Below, in pieces: positions 22,012-32,414 of a stretch of 64,000 nt of DNA. The notes under the pieces were generated by a model. The model worked only from the letters and a program-made list of their open reading frames with translations, was not told the DNA's origin and searched no databases. The position numbers were made by a program, and so were the translations under genes. Source of the stretch: Penicillus capitatus (lineage: Eukaryota; Chlorophyta). The stretch spans positions 1,054,001 through 1,118,000 of the forward strand of contig OZ287695.1 of NCBI GenBank assembly GCA_965649825.1, written 5' to 3'. How positions within the stretch are numbered: position 1 is the first letter of the stretch; each line of letters starts with the position of its first letter.

Positions 22012-23468
22012 ATGGCATCACCTGAGAAGAACTACTCGAGGGAGTTTGTCTTCCGACGTCTGATCGTCTTCGCAGGAATCGTCGTCGGATATTCTTCCTA
22101 TTACCTGACACGCAACAGTCTAAACTATGCGGCACCAGTGATGGTGGCAGATCCGGCCCTCAGCATGGATATTACACAGATTGGCACCATGACATCGGTG
22201 TTTCCAATATTCTATGGATTCAGTAAATTTGCGAGCGGTGTCTTGGGAGCCAAAACGGAGGCGAATGTTTTATTGGCTGGTGGTCTCATGGCAACGGCCA
22301 TTGTCAATATCCTCTTCGGATTTGGCGCCTCTCTCACATGGTTCTGTTTCTTCTGGGCTATGAATGGTCTACTGCAAGGACTGGGTGGGCCATGCTGCGC
22401 ACGGATCTTGACAAATTGGTGGGCATCTGGCGAAAGGGGAACGTTCTGGGGAATGTGGAACATTGCACACAATATTGGCGGCTTCTTGGCACCGATCATC
22501 GTTGGAATGACAGCCAAGGCATTTGGATGGAGATGGGGTATGTGGACGCCAGGCATCATTGGACTATCGATCGGATCCTTCGTCCTCTGGGCTGCCAGAG
22601 ATCGACCGGAATCTCTAGGATTCCCTCCTGTCGAAGACCCGACGGCCGTAAAGGTGATCGATCTCTCTCTGTGTCCTTGATCTGAGGGTCTGGCGGTTAG
22701 GCGGCGGGAGATGGGGCACCAAAGGTCAAGAAAAAGGAAGAAGGGCCAGGGGTTCTGGAGATACTGATGGAGAATGTATTGAAGAATCCTTACATCTGGG
22801 GAATGGCTCTGACCTATTTCTTCATCTACGTCATTCGACAGGGCGTCACCACATGGTTCGTCTTCTTTCTCCTCAAGGAGAAGAACGTCGCCGATGTTGG
22901 AGCGGCCGCCGTACGTGTCTCTGGATTGGAATTGGGCGGATTGGCCGGCAGTCTATTGGCTGGACGATTCAGTGATCATCTCATTCGAACGGCCAAGAAA
23001 GGTCAAGGCGCTGTCGGAAAACGCGTTCAGGTCACACATCTCTCTCACTCTTTTTGATCTCACTAGAATCCTGTGCAGGTCGTGATGCTATACACTGTCG
23101 GTGTGGCGATTGCGCTGGCATGCTTCCGTGTTCTGCCCGCCTCCCTTGGCACCCTTCAGTGGGTCAATGTCTTCATGATTGGATTCTTCCTCTACGGACC
23201 CCAGATGCTGATTGGCCTGTGCGGAGCTGAGCTTGTGGGCAAAGAGTCTGTCGGCGCGTCCGAAGGCTTCTTGGGATGGGTGGCTTATCTGGGTGCAGCC
23301 AATGCTGGCATCCCGCTATCGATGATTGTGAAGAACTATGGATGGAATGCCTACTTTACGGCCTTGACGGTTGCATGCGGTATGGCATTGCTGCTCTTGT
23401 CACCTATGGTCAACTTGAAGAGCGATGTCCAAAAGCAAGAGGCCAAACTGGAAGCTGGCCTGGCGTAA
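22012..23468 (+). CDS. GlpT/UhpT-type organophosphate:phosphate antiporter (MFS)
   Basis: Three exons (22012-22653, 22701-23030 and 23079-23468; introns of 47 and 48 bases) give 453 residues with about 12 hydrophobic segments in two halves of six. They are separated by a charged loop at the first splice junction (APKVKKKEEG). The opening GYSSYYLTRNSLNYAAPVM and GLGGPCCARILTNWW.SGERGTFWG are the conserved strings of the organophosphate:Pi antiporter family (GlpT, UhpT, eukaryotic SLC37). Members exchange glycerol-3-phosphate or glucose-6-phosphate for phosphate. The substrate cannot be read from the sequence. The protein ends close to the last helix with a short Lys/Glu tail, so no retrieval signal is evident. 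Confidence 0.92.
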
Positions 23469-23470
23469 AC

Positions 23471-23725
23471 TCATTGCATCTCACCCATTGCTTTTTGTTT
23501 ATAACGGATTCTTGTTACGCTGACGCACACAATGGAGTCACCCTCTTCGAGTGTGATTTGTTCAATGGGGTTGTTTCTTTGGCGTGTATGCTTCTCCTCT
23601 TTTGTTGGGCAAGATGTGTGAAGTGTTTGTTGCCGCCGCCTTAACGAATCGATGATTCTAGGATTCTTCAAGCACTTGTGCTCATAAAGATCGAAAGACT
23701 TTACAGTACTAGACCGTTCATGCAT
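23471..23725 (-). CDS. possible small protein, 84 codons, unrecognised
   Basis: Open frame starting with ATG at 23725 and stopping 2 bp beyond the MFS stop on the other strand. The product is basic and hydrophilic with a plausible C-terminal strand (EEGDSIVCVSVTRIRYKQK). It directly follows the 3' end of the minus-strand gene at 23726-24129. It could be a last exon of that gene whose splice junction I could not place, an independent small gene, or its 3' untranslated region. Confidence 0.3.
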   Translation of the reverse strand: MHERSSTVKSFDLYEHKCLKNPRIIDSLRRRQQTLHTSCPTKEEKHTRQRNNPIEQITLEEGDSIVCVSVTRIRYKQKAMGEMQ

Positions 23726-24129
23726 TTAAAGCTTAAAAGAAAGATCATTTGAAGGACAAAGAAGACTCCACTGACGTCTACCAGTCTTATATGGATGATT
23801 CATACACGAATTCGATGCAACAGCTGTCAGCGTGTGCTCAACTCCGTTTTTTTCTGTCGGTAGGTGTCCATAGGATATGAGCAGGAGATCTCTCGACGGT
23901 GCAAAGATCTGTTCTGCCTCTTGTCCACCTTCGTCGAGGAATCGACTGTCACTCGACCGATTCTCGTTATCTAGACGGCGAGGCCGTGCCTTGTATGTTA
24001 CGGCACTTATCCGCTCTGCAGACCAACGATACGCAAAAGTCTGGCAGCAGTCACATCAAAGCCGTTTGATCGCACTCCTGCCCCATCGACAGAGTGTATA
24101 AATTCGGTTTGAGTCGTCGCGATATTCAT
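23726..24129 (-). CDS. small two-exon protein, unrecognised
   Basis: Exon 1 24091-24129 (13 codons, ATG at 24129) and exon 2 23726-24040 join in phase across a 50-base GT-AG intron (24041-24090). Exon 2 is open for 105 codons and has no ATG until late, so it is invisible to a start-to-stop search. The 117-residue product is hydrophilic with an acidic middle (DEGGQEAEQIF) and has no signal peptide or recognised domain. A TATA-like TATAAATT at about 24097 lies inside exon 1 and is placed to serve the divergent TPR gene, which weakens the exon 1 model. Function unknown. Confidence 0.45.
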
Positions 24130-24202
24130 TCACTCTTTGCTCGTGCCTTCGCCGTTTCGTCCTGCGATCGTTCTTTTTCGCTTTCGTGAAATACAAACAC
24201 CG
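24130..24202. promoter_or_regulatory. 73-bp divergent intergenic region
   Basis: This gap separates the start of the small minus-strand gene (24129) from the start of the TPR gene (24203). The TATA-like element at about 24097-24104 is roughly 105 bp upstream of the TPR start codon. It is T- and C-rich just before that ATG. Confidence 0.45.
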
Positions 24203-25244
24203 ATGTCGTATCAACCCGAAGACCTCTGCAGCGGATTCGACATTCTCTATGACTTCGGAAAACCCTCCAGTTATGCACATCGCGGTATGACGCTCGAAGA
24301 GGCATATCGCCGCGGAGAAAACCCATTCCGCGAGCTGGTCTACCACGGGCACGTGCCCAACTTCGTTAGAAAACTAAAGGCCCGTGAAGATCTTAACCGT
24401 TTGCGTCCTGGACACGCCAACGGCACTCTAGAAACCAACGAGACGCTCCGTCGCCAACAAGAGGTACAGCGCGACTCGCAACAATTCCCATCGGTCACAT
24501 ATGTATCCCTGAACCTAGGAGGATTGGCTGATCACTGTCGACGAAGATCCGACGATCATGAAAGATGCCGATGCTCTCGTTGCCAATAAAGTATGTTCTT
24601 GTTTCCTGGATCCCATGGGCGACATCTCGTTGTCTGTCTGCGATTAGGTGGAGGCGCTTCGGGAGAAGGCGAAGGCTAATAAACACTTCAAGCGTTGCGA
24701 TTATGCAACCGCCGTTCATCACTACTCCAGATGCATTGAACTGGACCCAATGTATGCGTCTCCCATCTCTTTTTGGCTCGGTGACATCGATGTCTGTGTA
24801 GAAACGAGGTCTACTTTAGTAATCGTTCTGCAGCGTATCAGAACTTGAATGCATTTGAGAAATCGATGCAAGATGCGCAGAGAGTGGTAGAATTGAATCC
24901 TGATTGGATGAAGGGATGGGGGCGACTGGCAGTGGCGCAGTATAAACTGGGTTTGTATCGGTATGCCAAAAAATCATATGAAAAAGCACTTGAACTGCAA
25001 CCAAACTACAGAATGTTCCTTGAAGGCCTCCAAAAGGTGCATATCTCCCCTTTGCATGAACAATAAACAAGCGTGTGCATTTTTCAAGGTCCTTGAGGCA
25101 GAGCAGCAGCAGAATAAGGAGAACAGAGAGAAAAACGATGATAGAAAGAGAAAAGCCAGTATGATTGATTTTCCGGATGACGCTCCTCCGGAGAAGCATC
25201 CTCGCATCTGGAAGGTAGCTGAGAATAAACAGGCACAGAGATAG
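24203..25244 (+). CDS. TPR co-chaperone-like protein (5 exons)
   Basis: Exons 24203-24463, 24519-24590, 24648-24751, 24802-25036 and 25089-25244 give 275 residues; introns are 50-57 bases. An N-terminal part of about 100 residues has no recognised domain. Three tandem tetratricopeptide repeats follow, with two-carboxylate-clamp residues in the usual places: KAKANKHF in helix 1A, FSNRSAAY in 2A, and KGWGRLAVAQYKLG in 3A with Lys and Arg. This is the pattern of STI1/HOP, TTC4 and related HSP70/HSP90 adaptors that bind C-terminal EEVD. A coiled, Lys/Glu-rich tail ends the protein. No second TPR block or DP domain is present, so it is not full-length STI1. The exact orthologue is uncertain. Confidence 0.85.
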
Positions 25245-25655
25245 GCCTTTAGATGATCAGGGAGTCCACTCTCTGCCATAAGACCGTGCGACAGACATAT
25301 CGAGCAGAAGTGCGTGATTCTGTGTCCATGCGGATTTCCATCCCAAAAGCAATATTCAAAGCCGATCGAGATCCACAACGGCAGCCGGTTTTGAAACTGT
25401 GGTTCAGATTCGTGAAGACATGCAGCGCTTGGTGGTGGTAGCAAAGAGCCTGTGTCTAAGTGACTACATTCGTGAACTGTTTCCAGCACTTGGTTCAAAC
25501 AAATAACATTTTTGCTTCGTCCCGTCCTGATGAGAAACCACCCAACAAACACGTGACAGCAGCAGAGTGTATTTACATTCTTTGGGACAATGTTTGTTTT
25601 ACTGAATCGGTTTTAATTTCAGTCTCGGAATTTCACATTCTACAATTCGCGAGGA
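25245..25655. other. 3' flank of the TPR gene with short coding-like frames
   Basis: A plus-strand frame at 25253-25441 and another ending at about 25506 (REDMQRLVVVAKSLCLSDYI) look coding-like but lie in different frames and could not be joined. A long minus-strand frame (24974-25552) is mostly antisense to TPR exon 5 and is probably a shadow. It may be a gene remnant or 3' untranslated region. Confidence 0.25.
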
Positions 25656-25883
25656 TCACTTTTGGCCAATCGTGACAGAAGTCGGAATGTTCGAACACCT
25701 GTTGTATGCTAAACTGCCCTTCCCGAAATCAAAAACCATTCCTCTCAAATGTCCGTCCACAGTGTACAGAACTCCATATCGACTGCTCTTTTCATCATAG
25801 CTGATCACCAATCCATCTGGATAGAATTTCCCACTTATCCCCAGAGATTCCAATGTGAGCCGATTGGGCTGAAGAACGAAAGT
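25656..25883 (-). CDS. terminal exon or remnant of an unrecognised minus-strand gene
   Basis: A minus-strand frame of about 75 codons reads as a well-ordered beta-type segment (SRYGVLYTVDGHLRGMVFDF) and ends with a stop at 25656. At its 5' side, about 25889, GTTTCCGCAG followed by TTCGTCAAAATAGG looks like a splice acceptor, so this would be a last exon. The upstream exons would lie in the locally duplicated sequence at 25.9-26.6 kb, where I found no matching frame. It could be a truncated gene. Confidence 0.35.
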   Translation of the reverse strand, partial: TFVLQPNRLTLESLGISGKFYPDGLVISYDEKSSRYGVLYTVDGHLRGMVFDFGKGSLAYNRCSNIPTSVTIGQK

Positions 25884-26640
25884 CAATCCTATTTTGACGA
25901 ACTGCGGAAACGAAGACCTGCATATGTACGATCACTCGTTCGATGCCTAAGAACAGAAGGTTACGATTGGATAAGCTGAACCGGAAAACAGGATAAGGTG
26001 GCAGAAGAAAGACGTGCTCTTCTCAAGAAGCAAGAGGTTTGCATTCGATGCAATAGAGCGGTAGCACAGTGTGTTGTTCATCGTTCGTCCTTAAGTGCTC
26101 AACTGCGGAAACGACGACCTAGGACTGAACTACCACTCATTTGACGTCCAAGAACAGAAGTTCAAGATTGAATGGGTCGGCTCAAAGAACAGGATAAGGC
26201 GGCAGAAGAAAGACGTGCTCTTCTCAGGAAGCAAGAGGTTTGCATTCGATGCAATAGGGCGGCAGCATAGTGTGTTGCTGCGAGTCCCACAGCGTGAATG
26301 GACTCGGCCTGTCGAAGACATGGTGCAGGTCTACGATGTCAACAACACCGACAAAGCGCATTTCTCGCGTCTTTTAAAAATGTTGACGGCGCAGACCGTT
26401 TCTTGCGCGAAACTGTTCGTGTGCGACGCCATGGTTTGGCAGCATGAAACAGTGGCGTCGCATCATCGCCACGGAAAGAGTTCATCAAAACGGAAGATGA
26501 AGAGTGCGCGCCGCCAACAAACCAACTTCCCACATATATTTTCCAACTGCTTCACGACTCCACTTCGACGAACGACGGCGACGTTGTTGCATGAAAACGC
26601 CGAAGTTCACACTGTGAAAAAGGATGCGCGTTAAGAAGTT
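25865..26640. repeat. locally tandem-duplicated segment, also copied near 59.6 kb
   Basis: Bases about 25888-26065 and 26105-26290 are imperfect tandem copies; both contain the TGCGGAAACGA start and GAAGCAAGAGGTTTGCATTC. The right unit and its flank to about 26500 are nearly the same as 59543-59980. The 180-codon plus-strand frame starting at 26095 is therefore present twice. Substitutions between the two copies fall in all three codon positions of that frame, so I doubt it is a conserved protein. It precedes paralogue A as its counterpart precedes paralogue B. Confidence 0.7.
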
Positions 26641-27048
26641 CAGGCTGATTTCATGGAATCACTCTTGTGGTCGCTGCATTGAAAATGGTGTAAAAGCTAC
26701 AATGCAGCTTCATGTCAATGTCAGTTGCAGTCGGGTAACTCTTGCAGAGGTATAAAGTCCGTTCACTTGAGCATCGCAAATAAGCATTTCTTCTCCCTGA
26801 CGCCCTCCTCCCTTACCAATACACCAGTAATTTGACTTAACAATCAACCATCGCCGAACTTGTGCGTGGAGGTTATTCTTGCTAACATCCCCGTAACGTT
26901 TTTCACCGTTTTTCTTGGATGTTAAAGAACGCGAGGCAGCCAAGGAAGCGAGTGCGCTTCAGACATCGTCTGTTAGCTTTCTCGAGACGTTTGCAAGGAA
27001 GAACGTTTCGCCCAAGACCTTACGGTGCAGCGTTCCGAATAGCGATCG
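26641..27048 (+). promoter_or_regulatory. promoter/5' flank of membrane-protein paralogue A
   Basis: TATAAAG at 26751 lies about 300 bp before the ATG at 27049. The whole flank is close to that of paralogue B (TATAAAG at 60229, ATG at 60520). Minus-strand frames here (26710-26943 and its partner 60192-60413) show substitutions only at codon positions 1 and 2, so they are not coding. Confidence 0.5.
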
Positions 27049-30000
27049 ATGAATCTACTGCAACGCACTCCTCTGAGGGTCTTTAGAGGTCGTCCGCAAA
27101 TGCGTCTTTTGAACACTGGTGTAGGTTTTTTGGTTGCTATGCCTCTGCGCCTGCGTGAGTCATGCATACGTGCCGGTGATTTATCCCTCCATGATCGAGC
27201 AGCACGGATTCGTCTATCACGAGGTTTGTCTTGCCAAGATGGAACTGCCATACGATCTGTTCTTCACCAGGATTCCAGAAGGGTGTTGAGTCTGCCAGGG
27301 GGAGTGGAACCGCTCCTGTGCAGACAGGGAGAAACGAGACCGTTTGATGAGGCAGACCGCGAATGCTCGGATGTTGTCGTCTTCACCAGTTCCGAGTCCA
27401 TCACATTTCAGATTCTCAACCTGTCCACAAACGGCGTCATTCAGCCATTTACTTCCATACCAGAGGTCAGCTGCGATGCAAGAAATCGCTCGTATCGTAG
27501 CTGACATGTTTAGGTGATAGTACCTGCAGGCATAGATGACCAGATCGTAATGTCTGCCTATGGATCGGCGGGTTTGCTTTACACTGTGGTATCTCAACGG
27601 GCAGTGGATAATTTTCATTATGATACTGCAACAGAATCGACAGTTGAAGAATCGGAGGCAGCCAAATCTGGTTTCTATGGACCACAGTTCGTTTATGAAC
27701 CAGTAGAGTCTGCAATCAGCGAAGAATTTGACCTGGAAAAAGACTCAGATCAGGGTGAAGGGATTGTAGGCATTGGTGCAGAAGCAGCAAAATTGTCCGA
27801 GATCAGCAGCACGGAGGACGAGGCAGATCCGTCCGAGATCAGCAGCACGGAGGACGAAACACGGGGCTCCGAGGTCAGCGAGCCGCCTCCATCGCCGTCA
27901 TCCGAGGTCAGCGAGCCGCCTCCATCGCCGTCATCCGAGGTCAGCGAGCCGCCTCCATCGCCGTCATCCGAGGTCAGCGAGCCGCCTCCATCGCCGTCAT
28001 TCGAGAGGAGCAGGTCGCCTCCATCGCCGTCATTCGAGAGGAGCAGGCCGCCTCCATCGCCGTCATCCGAGGTCAGCGAGCCGCCTCCATCGCCGTCATC
28101 CGAGGTCAGCGAGCCGCCTCCATCGCCGTCATCCGAGGTCAGCGAGCCGCCTCCATCGCCGTCATCCGAGGTCAGCGAGCCGCCTCCATCGCCGTCATCC
28201 GAGGTCAGCGAGCCGCCTCCATCGCCGTCATCCGAGGTCAGCGAGCCGCCTCCATCGCCGTCATCCGAGGTCAGCGAGCCGCCTCCATCGCCATCCGAGG
28301 TCAGCGAGCCGCCTCCATCGCCATCCGAGGTCAGCGAGCCGCCTCCATCGCCGTCATCCGAGGTCAGCGACCCGCCTCCATCGCCATCCGAGGTCAGCGA
28401 GCCGCCTCCATCGCCGTCATCCGAGGTCAGCGAGCCGCCTCCATCGCCGTCATCCGAGGTCAGCGAGCCGCCTCCATCGCCGTCATCCGAGGTCAGCGAG
28501 CCGCCTCCATCGCCGTCATCCGAGGTCAGCGAGCCGCCTCCATCGCCGTCATCCGAGGTCAGCGACCCGCCTCCATCGCCATCCGAGGTCAGCGAGCCGC
28601 CTCCAGCGCCGTCATTCGAGAGGAGCAGGTCGCGTCCATCGCCATCATTCGAGAGGAGCAGGCCCATCGAGTCCTTGCCCTCGCCATCTGACGAAGCAGA
28701 CACTTCAGTGACACCCCCTGTTTGCCTTCATGAGTCATGTTTAACTCGATCAAGAACGTCCAATAATTCCAGAAATTTAATCGTCGCAGAAGATATAAAC
28801 TCGGGAACAGACATTCAAGTAATACCCGCTGAATGTAATTCCTTGTTGTCTTTGTCTCGATTCCTGAATGACGTCTTTAGGGTTCTCTGAAGAAGAAGAA
28901 GAAGACTCGGCAGAGAATGACGATGAAGACGAATCTCAGTCTTTGCGGAAGCTTTTGAGAGAGCTCCCGGAAACTATCGAGACAACTGGACCTGACAGTG
29001 TCGACATCAGTGTCATCGAAGCGAACAGCACTGCCGATTTCCTTCATCCAGATGGAAGAATCAAAGAAGATCGCGTATTACTGATGGAGTTGCATGTGAG
29101 CAAGATTCCGTCAAACACACTGATTCCTGTAGCTGTGCAATTCGGAAGCAACGTCAGTCGTAATATCTTCGTTTATCGATGCACGTCCCCAGTGAGAGCA
29201 AAGATCGGATTGGTCCGGAGTCCTAAAAGTCAATCAGACACTGGTACTGACGAGCATTTCCAGTATCGAGTGGATTTTTCAAACTACATTCTTAACCCTC
29301 TGAATGGCGACGAGATGGATTGTTCAGATGTCCGAAATGCATTAGCAAAGTTCACGTCGCAGCACTTGACAAGTGGATCCGATCTCAAAGCCAATGACTT
29401 GCAATCTGTGAGGAATGCAGCGAGAGATCTGTCTGACTGCTTCTCGCAGCCATCATCTACGGTTCCAGAAGAAGTCGTCCGAGTGACTGGTGTCTCGGCA
29501 GAGATTAACGGAACGCAAAATCTACAGCTGCAAAATCTCCGAAAAGGCGAAAGCCCGCAGACGTCTGTACTGATCTCCTTTGAAGCCAATGTGGAGAGGC
29601 GTACGAGGATGGAGATTAGCATTCAGCCTCCGGCAGGCGTTGTTGATCTTGCTGGACAGCCGATTGAGGAGCAATCGGAATCGTACAGAATTGAACGAAG
29701 AAATCGGGCGACACAGAGAGCAGTAGACCAAGCAGAGAAACTTGGAATAGCGTTTACAGTAATGGCCAGCACTTCTGTGGCCACTTCCGTCGCAGTGTCT
29801 GTTGGATCACCTGTAGTCATCTCCGTGTCACAATCGATGATTGCCAGTGTTGCGGAAGCGATGACATTTGCCAGGAGGTCCATGTCAGCCGCTCTTGAGT
29901 TACTCAGAGTGTGTCAGCACATTTATCTCGTATCCAAGATGGGCGTGCCAAACATGCCTGAGAATTTTGAAGCATTTGGAGAGGCTCTGAGCTGGACAAT

Positions 30001-31739
30001 GCTCTACATCAAAGTGCCATGGAGAAACGACACCGAGGATCAGAGAGTCTACCTACTCGGAAATGAGACAGAAGACGGAGATGGACAATCTGAGGGAGAT
30101 ACCGCATCAGATGTCGTTGTCTTCGAACGAGAGTGGCCGTACAAAAGACTCGTGCTGGTCCTCTTCTGGGCACTGATTCTGTTTGTTTCTTTGGTCACCC
30201 TGCATTGCATAATCATAGCAATCCTTTTCGGCCTCCGCTTGTCCTTACACGACAAGTTGAGATTTCCCCGTCTCGAGCTTTACTTCCTTTGCTGGGCGAT
30301 TCCAGCCACGGCAGGAGGTTGCGCGAGTCTCTTTACTGGAAATATAAGTACAACACACTCAGTTGCATCAATTTTGCCAAAGAGAGCTGTTTGTTTGGCT
30401 GTACAGACCAGGTAGCTTTGGGGATCGTGCTGCTCTTTATGATACCTCTGGCTTTTGTTTTTTGGATTACTTACCTGCTCATATCCACCTTCTCGAAGAA
30501 GCCTGAAACATACAGCGTCTTCTATGAAGTCGAAGAGGGCAGTCCTTTGACAATGACGACGAGAAAGGCGGATGATGAAGAAACTGGTGCCGCTTCACTG
30601 CGATACCTTCGCACCTCTGATGTCATGATGTGTATGTAGTTGGAAGACCTGCGAATGAGCATGACCAAAGAAAGAAAGTGGACAAGAGTATCAAGGTGTA
30701 TGCACTCATCGAACGATACTTCTGGACTCCACTTCTCGGACCGCCTTATGCCTGTGGCGATTGGAAAACGATCGAGGGTCCAGCGAATAAGTTTGTGGAC
30801 CGTTTTGGACCTATCTTTGAAGATTTCCGACACATTCCCGGACAGAGAAGGTGTGGATCTTTCCCTCTCGTATGTCAATCGAATCTCCTGACGAGTTGTC
30901 TGTTGCAGAGATGCTACACTTGAGATATCTTCGGATACCAATCGCGTTGAACGCGGCTACTTTTCACCCTTCGACAGCACATGGAATTATACACGCGTTG
31001 TTAATGGCATACAGGTTAACGGGTCAGTGTTGCGTTTACTGCGTATGATTTTTATCGCTTGTTTTATCTTGGGACAAGACGACCCTAGCAACAATAGTCA
31101 GGGTATTGTCCTTCTAATTTTGACAATTGCTTATCTTCTTTTCCTCAGAATATTGCGCCCTAATGACGAACGGTAAGTCTCTCGCCTCGTCTCCCCTGTC
31201 GAAACATTTCACTCTTCAGGTGGAAACTGGGTATCACGTTACTTGGAGAACTATTAAACGTGGCAACCTATTGTATTGTACTGTATCTCCTGAACAACGA
31301 TAGGACGGATGAGCAAGATGTGAGACGTAACCTTGGATTGTTGATGATCTGCTTCGAGGCTTTTGGGTTCATCCTCATCTTCTGCGAACAAACGCACGGG
31401 TTCTGTCGTGTGGCCAAGGTCTGTGTTCTGCAATTTGAATGTCTGTTTCTACTCTTCTGTTTTTAGATCGCAGCCGCACGTTTCCTGCGTCGTTCCAGAC
31501 GCCCTCAGATTATGGAGATTATTCGCAGAGTCCAAATACAGAACCCGCGTTATCTGGAGCGAAAATACTTCAGTAGATGGGTGAAGCGCACACTCGGAAA
31601 GGGCATTTATCCTGGGGTGTTGAGGCGAGACAAGAGAGCTCCTTTCGAAGAGTTGTTCTGGATACACCCTCCCGCAGCGTTGAGTCGCACGATGCTTCCT
31701 TATTTGGTCGGAGATAAACAAAAAGCGAAACAAAAATGA
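27049..31739 (+). CDS. polytopic membrane protein with Pro/Ser repeats, paralogue A (10 exons)
   Basis: Ten exons give 1,405 residues: 27049-27078, 27125-27223, 27271-27465, 27514-28834, 28881-30347, 30407-30621, 30696-30850, 30909-31172, 31220-31418 and 31467-31739. Exons 1-2 form a signal peptide (MNLLQRTPLRVFWLLCLC). An extracellular N-terminal domain is followed by an 11-residue Pro/Ser repeat (SEVSEPPPSPS, residues about 180-430), an acidic stretch and a second large domain. The C-terminal part holds about five to six transmembrane segments (VLFWALILFVSLVTLHCI, IVLLFMIPLAFVFWITYL and others). Its layout recalls TRP/polycystin-like membrane proteins, but I cannot name the family. The junction of exons 6 and 7 is the least certain. 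A close paralogue lies at 60520. Confidence 0.75.
27868..28613. repeat. coding minisatellite (30/33-bp units)
   Basis: About 22 units of 33 bp, some of 30 bp, most with no mismatch, encode SEVSEPPPSPS or the shortened SEVSEPPPSP. Two units near 28000-28060 and two at the right end read FERSRxxPSPS. Units differ by whole codons, so the frame is preserved. The lack of stops also opens the other frames, which are shadows. Confidence 0.95.
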
Positions 31740-32067
31740 AAATCTCCGCCCTGAGTACATCCCAGAATTTCATTGTTGTTCGTCAATATTCACACATGTC
31801 TTCAACACATTTCTCAAACATCGCAATACGACACAGAATGTTCATGTTTTTCTATTTGAATTTGAGCAGGTGGGTATTGATAGACTATCTCAATCTATGC
31901 CTGCGAAACGAAAATTTGTCGGAACGAAGATTTGTAAGGGCTCTGTTAGGATCGACCTGGACTAGTCTTATTGCGTCTTCATCTGCGGATTGTGCTTCTT
32001 CCCTTCACAACAGTTGACGTGTCTGTCGTTTGCGTCAGATCAATTCGATTGAAACGAAAAGCATCGA
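31740..32067. other. short intergenic stretch after paralogue A
   Basis: About 330 bp. A plus-strand frame 31864-32017 and an ATG at about 31899 (MPAKRKFVGTKICKG) look mildly coding. They could be first exons of the plus-strand gene ending at 32376, but I found no phase-consistent join. Confidence 0.3.
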
Positions 32068-32376
32068 ACAGACTTCCCCATAGACGAAAGATTCGAATGC
32101 TGCCTTCTCAATGGCGTCATATGTCGCCTGATCAGACGACTGTCAACGTTCCCGCGTCCGAAAAGACTCGCTCTTTCCATCGATGTTCGCCACACGTACA
32201 ATGACAAAAACTCGGCGACGCACGGTGTGCAGAGGAAAGTCTTAAGTCGCCATCTCCACAGGCCAAACGCATACAACACACGACTGAACACATCCATTGT
32301 CGCAGGAGAATGCGAAAACGAGGAACGCCTCAGCGAGATTCTGCTCGATGAAGGCGTGAACCGACCTTGTGTGTGA
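32068..32376 (+). CDS. unrecognised plus-strand gene, 3' part
   Basis: A stop-free frame of about 100 codons ends at TGA 32374-32376 and reads like a compact, partly helical protein (PKRLALSIDVRHTYND, then ECENEERLSEILLDEGVN). It has no internal ATG near its start, so it is a last exon whose upstream exons are not placed. Its stop is about 40 bp from the stop of a minus-strand frame, so the two genes would be convergent. No family recognised. Confidence 0.4.
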   Translation, partial: TDFPIDERFECCLLNGVICRLIRRLSTFPRPKRLALSIDVRHTYNDKNSATHGVQRKVLSRHLHRPNAYNTRLNTSIVAGECENEERLSEILLDEGVNRPCV

Positions 32377-32414
32377 CTGTCGATGTCCGTGCTTTTCGAG
32401 TGGCTAATCGCGTG

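Noticed and set aside
24974-25552. 192-codon minus-strand frame
   Set aside because: Mostly antisense to the last TPR exon, with no start context or domain.
26710-26943. Minus-strand 77-codon frame conserved at 60192-60413
   Set aside because: The few substitutions between copies all change amino acids at codon positions 1 or 2, and it lies in the 5' flank of the paralogues; similarity reflects recent duplication rather than coding constraint.
27750-28703. Long open frames on the minus strand and in another plus frame (Gly/Ser/Asp- and Arg/His-rich) across the Pro/Ser minisatellite
   Set aside because: They arise because a 33-bp repeat without stops opens every frame; only the frame that continues into conserved flanking exons shared with paralogue B is supported.
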